Positions 1 through 6,405 of a DNA stretch of 36,738 bases are shown piece after piece. Below the pieces are notes generated by a model. That model had not been told where the DNA came from and did not search any database. It saw nothing but the letters and a program-made list of their open reading frames with translations. Made by a program: the position numbers and the translations under genes. Numbering within the stretch: position 1 is the stretch's first letter; every line of letters begins with the position of its first letter. Origin of the DNA: a virus; IMG/VR virus record IMGVR_UViG_3300028610_000967, positions 1 to 36,738 of that record; one strand, given 5' to 3'.

Positions 1-144
1 CCTTTTGGAATGACATATCATCTATGAGAGACAAACCACAGTACTCATCAAATAAGGCTATGGCTTTCTCGTCCCCATCTAAAGTTTGTTTTATAACTTC
101 CTCGTACAGGGGGCAGGTGGCTTCATCTTCCCAATCAAATTCCA
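1..144. repeat. Terminal direct repeat, left copy
   Basis: The first 144 bases are identical to the last 144 (36595-36738). The repeat lies inside one open reading frame that continues seamlessly when the ends are joined, so it most simply reflects assembly of a circular or circularly permuted molecule. A physical terminal repeat here would cut a replication gene at the genome end, which is unlikely. Confidence 0.95.
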
Positions 145-1312
145 ATCTATGTGATAATTCATGATCTATATCCCATTGTTCCAATTCCCCGGTTTTTATA
201 TTTATAGTCCCATTCATAAGACATATCCTATGCCTCATTTGATCCTCTTTAGGGTCCACGCCGGGGGTATACCCAAATATAATTTTTTCCGTTAATGTAT
301 GCATGATAGATATTGCGGACTTAGCCTCCCGCTCTTTAAGGGTAAGAGAATGCATATACATGCGTCTCATAATATTTGGTACATTGACAACGGGCCAATA
401 CCCTTCTTCATATGACCTCATTTGCCCTTTTATTGTGGCTATCTTGGTCATGGTTCCTAATTCTTCCAAAGCCCAATTTGCCATTTTTCTTTCAGGAGGG
501 ATGGATTTTGGTTTACTGCTATCAGTCATGCCTTTGGCACGTGCACTGTCTATCCATCCCTGTATGATCTTTGTGGATTGGGGCCACTTATATACCTCCC
601 CGGCCCGGAGACATGCCTCCCGCTTCGCTCTCTCCACGCGGGTATGTATATGGGGGTCCAGCCAGCCTCTGGACACCGCCAGCGCGACGGCCCGGACGGA
701 GACATCATGGGTATCGCCACCCCCATCTACCCCTGCCCATATCATCTCGTTTAAATCTAGAAAAGGACCTCCTTTACTTTCACATATAGCTACTATTTCA
801 TCAACCATATCTACGTTCAACACAGGTAGTCTATCGATAGAAGATAAAAGGTCCTCTCCTATCCACACATATTCCATCTTATCGGGATGGATAGATGGTG
901 GTATAACTGTCTGACTACCTGAGCATAAGAACTCTATCGTCGGTTTTTTAGATTTTTTGTGCTTAACTTTTTTATTAGTTATACTCTTATCTGCCAGCAT
1001 AAATATAGTAAGTCCTTTTTTACCCTTCTTTGCGCATGGATAATTCCCTAAGGCGGGTAACATATCAGGCATAACTTCTTCATTATCTATATCTACTGCT
1101 ATCAAAAATAATCCATCCCCTACTTTAGTCCCCATAGCTAACCCAATATTCTGATCTGGGTGTTTGTCACACCATTCACTTATTTCCTCTTTGGTTGGTT
1201 GTCTGTGGCAGTATTCTTGCCATTTGGTCATAACAGGTCTTTTCATACCTAGCCTGATTGGTATAGGAGAAAGCCCAGCTTTAATGTAATCTAAACACTC
1301 ACGCTTGTACAT
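1..1312 (-). CDS. PrimPol-SF3 helicase (phage/plasmid primase), N-terminal part cut by the contig edge
   Basis: I translated this by hand because the frame runs off the left edge. It starts at ATG 1312 and joins the frame at 36594-35816, giving a 696-residue protein. The N-terminal 200 residues fit the bifunctional primase/polymerase (AEP, Prim-Pol) family: a 'GLAMG' stretch is followed by 'VDID' with the metal-binding pair Asp74 and Asp76, and a later 'PPSIHPD' motif holds His142. A middle region (about 200-400) links to an SF3/D5-type helicase with Walker A 'GPGGNGKGT' at residues 443-451. The family primes DNA synthesis and unwinds the template. The start overlaps the SNF2 gene's stop by 14 bases, so the two are probably translationally coupled. 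The family call is secure; catalytic activity is inferred. Confidence 0.9.
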   Translation of the reverse strand, partial: MYKRECLDYIKAGLSPIPIRLGMKRPVMTKWQEYCHRQPTKEEISEWCDKHPDQNIGLAMGTKVGDGLFLIAVDIDNEEVMPDMLPALGNYPCAKKGKKGLTIFMLADKSITNKKVKHKKSKKPTIEFLCSGSQTVIPPSIHPDKMEYVWIGEDLLSSIDRLPVLNVDMVDEIVAICESKGGPFLDLNEMIWAGVDGGGDTHDVSVRAVALAVSRGWLDPHIHTRVERAKREACLRAGEVYKWPQSTKIIQGWIDSARAKGMTDSSKPKSIPPERKMANWALEELGTMTKIATIKGQMRSYEEGYWPVVNVPNIMRRMYMHSLTLKEREAKSAISIMHTLTEKIIFGYTPGVDPKEDQMRHRICLMNGTINIKTGELEQWDIDHELSHRLEFDWEDEATCPLYEEVIKQTLDGDEKAIALFDEYCGLSLIDDMSFQK

Positions 1313-2732
1313 GTTTCCTCCCTACTTCCGCCAATATAGCTTCCGCTAAATCTTTTTTGGATTGTAGGGCCTTAACCACTCTTTTATCTACTGGTGAATT
1401 AATCACATCAACATATGTAACATTCATATCTTGCCCCCATCTATGATTTCTATCTTCTATCTGTACTCTGTCATCAAGTGAAAATGAGTTTTCATAGAAG
1501 AATGTATAATTACATCTATCATTGCCCGGACCCCCTAATAGAGTATGTCCGTATTTTGCCGCTGATATCTGGCATATAGCTATTCTACATTTAGAATCAT
1601 TATTAAATCTGTGTTTTTCCTCATCCAAATCTAACTCTAATGTTCTCATCTTGGATTTCCCGGCGAGTAAGGCAGGATTGTACTCTTTTAATCCTTCCAG
1701 CAGATTATCTACTGATGTGTTGTAATTAACAGTCACTATAACTTTGTTTGTGGTCTGCTCCATGAATGACAATAATTCCTTTAATTTTGGGGGCATATTA
1801 GTTATATTTATTGATTTTCTCTCAAACGCATTTGTTATAGGATTAACTTCCTCATAATATAAAAATCCGCTACTTATCTGCTGTAATTTACCTAGCTGAC
1901 TGATTGCCATATCTACCGAAATTTCTATGTCCCCATCTACAAGAGTCTGGAAATTATTCTGCATCTCTTTGTAATGCTTCATTTGGTCCTTATTCATTTC
2001 CACATCTCTTGTGACATAAGTTTTTTCAGGCAGATCGGTATATTCTGATTTCTTGGCATAAAAGGCGTTAGGTTCTATTATATTCTGTAATTGCTCTTCA
2101 TTCCTAGCCCCTATTATCTTTCTATTCATGTATCCGCCCATACGACAAAATTTATTGCGGAAGGCATAGAAATTAAATGTTATATGTATCGCCCCAATGA
2201 ATACTAATTGTGCCCATAAGTCATGTGGTCCTTGAGAAATTGGGGCACCGGACAATATTCTACGATAGTTGGCCTTCATGCCTATTTCGAGGATAGCTTT
2301 AGTCCTTCGGGCTTTGTTATTTTTAATTTGGATACTTTCATCAAGGACAAACATTACATTACCTCGGTGTAATTTGATAATCTCAGGTATAATTTCACAG
2401 GCTTTAGCCCCCCCAACTGCGAATGCCTCATAATTAATAATATGTAAATATTCCAACTCCTCTATAGGGGGGTTTTCTGGCCAAACATACATTGAAGCTT
2501 CTACCCCCCTCAATTTGGCCTCTTCTATCCAGTTATTTTTCAAACTGTGGGGGCAAACCACTATTAACGGGAAGACTCCATCTATACTAAGCCATTCTGC
2601 TAGTATAACTGATGTTTTACCAAGGCCCATCTCCATGAAGTATGCAAATCCTTCCTTACCTGCCGCCATGCGGAGGGCCTTAGTTTGCACCTCATATGGT
2701 TCGCAGTTAAGAAGCCAAGTCATCATCATCAT
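1299..2732 (-). CDS. SNF2-family DNA helicase/translocase
   Basis: About 477 residues with the two RecA-like lobes of superfamily 2 SNF2 ATPases. Motif I is 'MGLGKT', motif II is 'DESIQIKN' (a DEAH-box variant), motif III is 'LSGAPIS', and the second lobe holds the 'R..Q.EDRNHRWGQ' arginine-finger region. Phage SNF2 proteins are thought to remodel or translocate on replicating DNA; the exact role is not known. The frame is open further upstream (to 2777), but a run of four ATG codons at 2732-2721 lies within the end of the HD-domain gene, with a weak GAG Shine-Dalgarno just before it, so I start here; any of the four Met codons is possible. It sits between the HD nucleotidase and the primase-helicase, overlapping both, in one operon. 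Confidence 0.88.
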   Translation of the reverse strand: MMMMTWLLNCEPYEVQTKALRMAAGKEGFAYFMEMGLGKTSVILAEWLSIDGVFPLIVVCPHSLKNNWIEEAKLRGVEASMYVWPENPPIEELEYLHIINYEAFAVGGAKACEIIPEIIKLHRGNVMFVLDESIQIKNNKARRTKAILEIGMKANYRRILSGAPISQGPHDLWAQLVFIGAIHITFNFYAFRNKFCRMGGYMNRKIIGARNEEQLQNIIEPNAFYAKKSEYTDLPEKTYVTRDVEMNKDQMKHYKEMQNNFQTLVDGDIEISVDMAISQLGKLQQISSGFLYYEEVNPITNAFERKSINITNMPPKLKELLSFMEQTTNKVIVTVNYNTSVDNLLEGLKEYNPALLAGKSKMRTLELDLDEEKHRFNNDSKCRIAICQISAAKYGHTLLGGPGNDRCNYTFFYENSFSLDDRVQIEDRNHRWGQDMNVTYVDVINSPVDKRVVKALQSKKDLAEAILAEVGRKHVQA

Positions 2733-3327
2733 TACTCGGCGGTATAGAACATGCGTTTTCTTGGTATATAACCGCATTCCTACATAATGTATCCAATTTT
2801 AATGTAGTATTATTACACCAACCACTACTATGTATAGCTTCATCAAGTCTTTTGCGTGACATTTTAAAATATGCTTTAACCGATTTGTTGCCCATCTGCA
2901 ATTCGGATGCTAATAAGCATGTCTCGTCCAACAGATTAGCTATTTTTAATACCCAATATTCATTGAAACTCTTATTCTCCCCATAATCTTTAAATATTAA
3001 ATATGAAGACATACCAAGAAATCTTTCATCGGATTGTACCGATATATAATCGTTGAACATGTTCCTATCTATAATATTTCTTTTTGCGGGACCGGGTATA
3101 TCACTGGTGTATGATTCCTCTATGTCATGTAACAAAGCTTTCATTACAATCTTACCTTTATCCACATTAACGGACATTTCTTCATTTGCTATATCAGCTA
3201 TTTCATACGCATAGATTGCAACAAAAAAACAATGTTCTGCCACGGATTGCTCTTTGATTAATCTAGCAATATTCCATCTAGTAACATGTGCCAAATCCCT
3301 CAATTCTCTTGGGAACGGATTTTCCAT
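2707..3327 (-). CDS. datZ: HD-domain deoxynucleotide phosphohydrolase, probable DatZ (dATP-removing)
   Basis: A 206-residue YfbR-like HD phosphohydrolase. The metal set is visible: His32 in 'SVAEH', His67-Asp68 in 'LLHDIEE', and Asp134 in 'ANLLDE'. The 'RW.I' motif near residue 17 and 'SDIPGPAK' near residue 75 are typical of 5'-deoxynucleotidases and DatZ. In Z-genome phages DatZ hydrolyses dATP and its lower phosphates so that adenine is not incorporated. With purZ, a mazG-type gene and a polymerase just upstream, that role is the best inference here; a general dNMP 5'-nucleotidase is the alternative. ATG 3327 has a good Shine-Dalgarno (AGGAGA). The gene follows a strong terminator at 3342-3381 and overlaps the SNF2 gene by up to 26 bases. 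Confidence 0.85.
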   Translation of the reverse strand: MENPFPRELRDLAHVTRWNIARLIKEQSVAEHCFFVAIYAYEIADIANEEMSVNVDKGKIVMKALLHDIEESYTSDIPGPAKRNIIDRNMFNDYISVQSDERFLGMSSYLIFKDYGENKSFNEYWVLKIANLLDETCLLASELQMGNKSVKAYFKMSRKRLDEAIHSSGWCNNTTLKLDTLCRNAVIYQENACSIPPSNDDDDLAS

Positions 3328-3341
3328 TTTTGTCTCCTATC

Positions 3342-3381
3342 AAAAAAGGGGGGGAGCGCCTAAAGGATAAACGCTCCCCCC
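3342..3381 (-). terminator. Rho-independent terminator
   Basis: On the minus strand a perfect 10-bp GC stem (GGGGGGAGCG with CGCTCCCCCC, 3372-3381 with 3349-3358) and a 13-base loop are followed by six T (3347-3342). It lies just after the stop of the acidic-protein gene and about 15 bases before the datZ start, so it should end or attenuate the purZ-mazZ transcript ahead of datZ. Confidence 0.9.
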
Positions 3382-3400
3382 AAGTTTAGGCCACGATCGC

Positions 3401-4072
3401 CTATGATTTCCGTAAGAACGGATAGATAGGCTTACCCTTCAATTCTGGCACATCTTCAAAGTATTTTATACCAGTTTGTCTATGCACCCACATACGAGAG
3501 ATTTTTTGATTATTCTCTCTATACCCATGACCAATTTCAAGGAACATGTTCCTATCATATTGTATTTTTTCACCGTTTTCTTCAACGATTACTTTCATGG
3601 GTAATGAGGCTTCTGATTGTGGTTCAGAAGGCATCCTCTTATGAGATTGGGATATTATCTCCTGCGCTTTGGCAAAGGCATTATCCCTAAGAGTATCACC
3701 AACTTCAAACCTTAATACACTATTAAGGTAGGATGTAAGCGGTATACCATTTTTATCAAATGCGGAATCCATGGCACCACCCACATTACCTTCAATCAGA
3801 GTAAGCACGGTAGATACGGTTATATTGAAAATCTCCGCGTCAGTAAACTTGGGGCTAGCCCCAGCAGGAGATTCATTAGGCTCGTTTTCAGGTTTGGGCG
3901 CTTGGGGCGGATTAGGCTGTCCCGTGGCATCTTTACCTGTATCGGTAGTCTCGGCATCAGATTCCTCTTGCGGGGTTTCCTCCTCCGTCTTGGTATCATC
4001 GGTTTCGGATTTCTCCTCTGCCGTATTAGCAGGCGCACCACCTTGTGCCCCCTTGTTTTCATCAGCCATCAT
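3401..4072 (-). CDS. Acidic-tailed protein of unknown function
   Basis: A 223-residue protein. The first 75 or so residues are low-complexity, rich in Glu, Asp, Thr, Pro and Ala, and probably disordered. The rest (about 75-223) looks folded, with an amphipathic helical part and a C-terminal part rich in aromatic and basic residues. I do not recognise a family. It is the last gene of the purZ-mazZ operon: its ATG (4072, or the next codon 4069) sits behind AAAGGAGA and overlaps the mazZ stop by about 11 bases, and a strong terminator follows. Acidic tails occur in phage single-stranded-DNA-binding proteins, but nothing else here supports that, so the function is left open. Confidence 0.8.
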   Translation of the reverse strand: MMADENKGAQGGAPANTAEEKSETDDTKTEEETPQEESDAETTDTGKDATGQPNPPQAPKPENEPNESPAGASPKFTDAEIFNITVSTVLTLIEGNVGGAMDSAFDKNGIPLTSYLNSVLRFEVGDTLRDNAFAKAQEIISQSHKRMPSEPQSEASLPMKVIVEENGEKIQYDRNMFLEIGHGYRENNQKISRMWVHRQTGIKYFEDVPELKGKPIYPFLRKS

Positions 4073-4556
4073 CTTCTCCTTTCATGTTAGAGTTGCTGGT
4101 TAATGAATTTTCTGCGATCATCATAGCAAAATTTGCTATATCTGCCGCCTCAAAATATACATCATATGGAGTGCCATTGTCTATAGCGTCTTTTAATTCC
4201 ATGACTTCATCAATTAGATGTTTGAGTAAAGTCATATGATCTGCTTTACGCCAACCATCAACACCTTTTTTCTCATCATCCCGCAATAATTTAGTTTCCA
4301 TTGCCTTTGAGAATTTAACTATGTCATCTCTTGGTTCACCCCAATTTATTGCCCTTAACAATAAATCATTGGGACTAAATTTCTCTGCTTCTAAATTAAT
4401 GGCCCATATGGGGTTTTTAGTGGCACACACACCACAAGCATATTCAATTATTCCTGTTCTCCCATTTATTGCCCAATCAAACATATCTTTACTAGAAATA
4501 GGTTTATTACACATTCTACACTTATCTCCATACGATATAATAGGGCGGGTTTTCAT
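4062..4556 (-). CDS. mazZ: MazG-like nucleotide pyrophosphohydrolase with zinc ribbon, probable MazZ
   Basis: A 164-residue protein in two parts. Residues 13-44 hold two CxxC pairs (Cys13/Cys16 and Cys41/Cys44), a zinc-ribbon pattern. Residues 80-150 match the MazG helical fold, with the metal motif ExxE then ExxD (Glu117, Glu120, Glu136, Asp139). In Z-genome phages MazZ converts dGTP to dGMP, which feeds PurZ. Placement two genes after purZ, joined through a small ORF, supports that role; a generic MazG house-cleaning enzyme is the alternative. The N-terminal ribbon is unusual for short phage MazG proteins. The start is fixed by a strong GAAGGAGA Shine-Dalgarno and by an ATGA overlap with the preceding small ORF. 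Confidence 0.82.
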   Translation of the reverse strand: MKTRPIISYGDKCRMCNKPISSKDMFDWAINGRTGIIEYACGVCATKNPIWAINLEAEKFSPNDLLLRAINWGEPRDDIVKFSKAMETKLLRDDEKKGVDGWRKADHMTLLKHLIDEVMELKDAIDNGTPYDVYFEAADIANFAMMIAENSLTSNSNMKGEDDG

Positions 4557-4669
4557 ATTTCATCTCCTTCTCTGTACTCAGGGAGGTACTCTGAAATGTC
4601 TCTCCGGTATGTGCATACCCGGCCCTGTACACTCGGTATATCCCGTATGGCACCGTCGGGCGCTCTCAT
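4553..4669 (-). CDS. 38-residue ORF coupling purZ to mazZ
   Basis: A short frame that fills the purZ-mazZ gap exactly. Its ATG overlaps the purZ stop (TAATG at 4671-4667) and its TGA overlaps the mazZ start (ATGA at 4556-4553). The product begins MRAPDGAIRDIPS and is rich in Arg, Glu and Tyr, with no membrane segment or known motif. Both junctions are the overlap types used for translational coupling, which argues for real translation; no strong Shine-Dalgarno is visible (GTAGGG only). It may be a functional micropeptide or simply a coupling device. Confidence 0.6.
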   Translation of the reverse strand: MRAPDGAIRDIPSVQGRVCTYRRDISEYLPEYREGDEI

Positions 4670-5715
4670 TAGACTAGGGACCCTACGACATATGGCCTGA
4701 TGTCCTCCACGGACGGACCATAACCCAAAAGTAGGGGCTTTTCAGTTTCCTTAGTTATCATACTCGCTAATCTTTCAACTCCGTCATCATCCATATAATT
4801 ACAAAAATTAAGGAATGTAACATCAGGCTGGAGGGCCTCACACGCTTCTTCCATTTGAGTTATTGAAAATTTAGCTATGCGCCTTGGTCTTTTAGTAAGA
4901 GTAGTTAATTCGGGTTCCACTCCAAGAGTATTCCACGATAATTCTTTCCCATCATAATAAAAGGGACCAGAATTACCTAATATGTGATTACCATCCATTA
5001 TATGACCCACTCTTATGGGATAAGTTCTCATTGTCATAATCACCCTACCTAAGTAGGATGGGTGTACCTGAGCATCAGATAGGAATTGTCCTATAGACAC
5101 CTCCCTACTTGTAACATAAGGATACTTATATCCTGAATTTATACCAAGCCCGTATCCTTGAGATGTTTCCATGAACACAATTTTTCCCTCTACATTTATA
5201 CACATATTCAGTTTTAGTTCATATATAAGGGGTTTTAGAGACTCGCATTGTTCTGCTATACATGCAATGTCGTCTCCACCCCTGCCTCTTGCTACCTTTC
5301 TCATCATTGCCGCCCCTGTGCCTGATCTGGTAGAAGCAAAGCCGGTAAACGGATTATCAAGGTCATGTTCATATGATCTGCAAGTATCATTAACCACAGC
5401 GGCACGTGGATGAATAGACACCCTATCATGTTTAACACCATATTCTTCCATCTCCTGAAATAATACCTCCGGGTCTATTATCGAGCCTGCCGTAAAGAAT
5501 ATATGTGCATCCGTATTTATCACCCCTGATATAGGTAGCTGGTGACATATAATCTTTTTACCACCTATGATACATGTGTGGCCAGCATTTGGGGAACAGT
5601 TGGAAACAGCTATATCAATTTTAGATTTAGTAGCTATATAACCAGCCATTAATCCCTTGCCAGTGGACCCAAATTGTCCATCTACAAGTATATTAACTTT
5701 TTTAGGTGACAGCAT
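4669..5715 (-). CDS. purZ: PurZ, dGMP-dependent adenylosuccinate-synthetase homologue (2-aminoadenine synthesis)
   Basis: A 348-residue member of the PurA/PurZ family, shorter than cellular PurA (about 430). The N-terminal phosphate loop reads 'DGQFGSTGKG' where PurA has 'GTQWGDEGKG', so the catalytic Asp of PurA is Ser17, a change reported as characteristic of PurZ. The 'NAGHT' motif with its catalytic His, 'METSQGYGLGINSG' followed by 'YPYVTSRE', 'RTYPIRVG' and 'RRIAKFS' are all present. PurZ joins dGMP and aspartate to make succino-2-aminodeoxyadenylate, which host PurB and kinases turn into dZTP. The ATG overlaps the DUF6378-like gene by 14 bases behind a GGGAGAG ribosome-binding site. 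The family call is very firm; substrate is inferred from the Ser change and the neighbours. Confidence 0.93.
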   Translation of the reverse strand: MLSPKKVNILVDGQFGSTGKGLMAGYIATKSKIDIAVSNCSPNAGHTCIIGGKKIICHQLPISGVINTDAHIFFTAGSIIDPEVLFQEMEEYGVKHDRVSIHPRAAVVNDTCRSYEHDLDNPFTGFASTRSGTGAAMMRKVARGRGGDDIACIAEQCESLKPLIYELKLNMCINVEGKIVFMETSQGYGLGINSGYKYPYVTSREVSIGQFLSDAQVHPSYLGRVIMTMRTYPIRVGHIMDGNHILGNSGPFYYDGKELSWNTLGVEPELTTLTKRPRRIAKFSITQMEEACEALQPDVTFLNFCNYMDDDGVERLASMITKETEKPLLLGYGPSVEDIRPYVVGSLV

Positions 5716-6067
5716 TATGATCTCTCCCTAATTCTTTTGCGATTTGTGCGTAATTCGATATATCATCGTAATTATCTTCATGAAATTGACCTAAAGCTAT
5801 CCTAGATAATTTAAGCATTATCATAGATATAACTTCTTGCTCAGAGGCGGACACAGAATCATTATGAAGACAAGCATTTCTAAATACGCGATTAAAACTG
5901 GCCAATACCCTAAAAGTTAAATTAGGTGGACCATAAATAGACTCCCTTTCCTCCATTATACCTACCATTCTCTCTCCGGGCATTAATCTCTTTTCATTGG
6001 CTTTGGGGCGTAGAGGGTCGTTATTAGTTTTTCTACGCCCCATCTCGTCCCTATTTTTCTTTGACAT
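5702..6067 (-). CDS. DUF6378-like small phage protein
   Basis: A 121-residue protein. The core is 'ERESIYGPP' followed by a helical stretch with 'MIMLKLSRIA' and 'DNYDDISNYA', the pattern of a family common in phages and prophages that I recall as DUF6378. Its biochemical function is not established to my knowledge. ATG 6067 has a good AAGGAG Shine-Dalgarno, which means the first 85 bases overlap the end of the nuclease gene in another frame, a long overlap for this genome. It lies directly before purZ in the modified-base operon, so a role in nucleotide metabolism or replication is possible but not shown. Confidence 0.78.
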   Translation of the reverse strand: MSKKNRDEMGRRKTNNDPLRPKANEKRLMPGERMVGIMEERESIYGPPNLTFRVLASFNRVFRNACLHNDSVSASEQEVISMIMLKLSRIALGQFHEDNYDDISNYAQIAKELGRDHNAVT

Positions 6068-6405
6068 ACCAATTCTCCTTCTGTTGCGTATATAGCTTTA
6101 TGATTTCTACTGGCATACATTACCCATTCTCCGGGCTTCGGTCTTATACAAATAACCCATCCAGCAATGTCTCCAGCAGTTTGTAATGATAATATTTCTG
6201 CTCTTTGTACAGGTGTTAATTTTAATTTTTGTCCTAAAGAAGTAGCAAATTTTAATTCCATCCACATACAAGGATAATGCGGATGCTTAACATAAATATC
6301 TGGTATACCAGCAAACATCTTATGGGATATATACTTGGCGTATGCACCCTGTACTCTAAATTCCTTAATTAATTCAGTTCTAAATTGTGCTTCATTATTC
6401 GCCAA
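5983..6405 (-). CDS. VRR-NUC-like endonuclease (Holliday-junction-resolvase type)
   Basis: A 140-residue protein. 'FAGIPDIYV' followed 14 or so residues later by 'MWMELKFA' gives the GxPD and ExK catalytic pattern of the PD-(D/E)XK VRR-NUC nucleases. 'LTPVQ' then follows, as is usual in that family. In phages these enzymes resolve branched DNA or help degrade host DNA, the role T7 gives to gp3. The likely start is TTG 6405, placed 7 bases after GGGAGG; the first internal ATG would remove the conserved N-terminal helix. It overlaps the polymerase stop by 11 bases and the DUF6378-like gene by 85 bases. Nuclease assignment is good; the resolvase role is inferred. Confidence 0.78.
   Translation of the reverse strand: MANNEAQFRTELIKEFRVQGAYAKYISHKMFAGIPDIYVKHPHYPCMWMELKFATSLGQKLKLTPVQRAEILSLQTAGDIAGWVICIRPKPGEWVMYASRNHKAIYATEGELVCQRKIGTRWGVEKLITTLYAPKPMKRD

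Noticed and set aside
1-144. Terminal repeat read as a packaged direct terminal repeat of T7 type
   Set aside because: It would split the primase-helicase at the genome end, and the frame joins perfectly across it. An assembly overlap is simpler.
303-914. 203-residue plus-strand frame at the left edge
   Set aside because: The minus strand here encodes the PrimPol domain with recognisable motifs, so the plus frame is a shadow.
4606-4619. GGTATG-TG-CATACC short inverted repeat between purZ and mazZ
   Set aside because: It lies inside the 38-residue ORF, has a two-base loop and no T-run. A protein-binding site is possible but nothing supports it.
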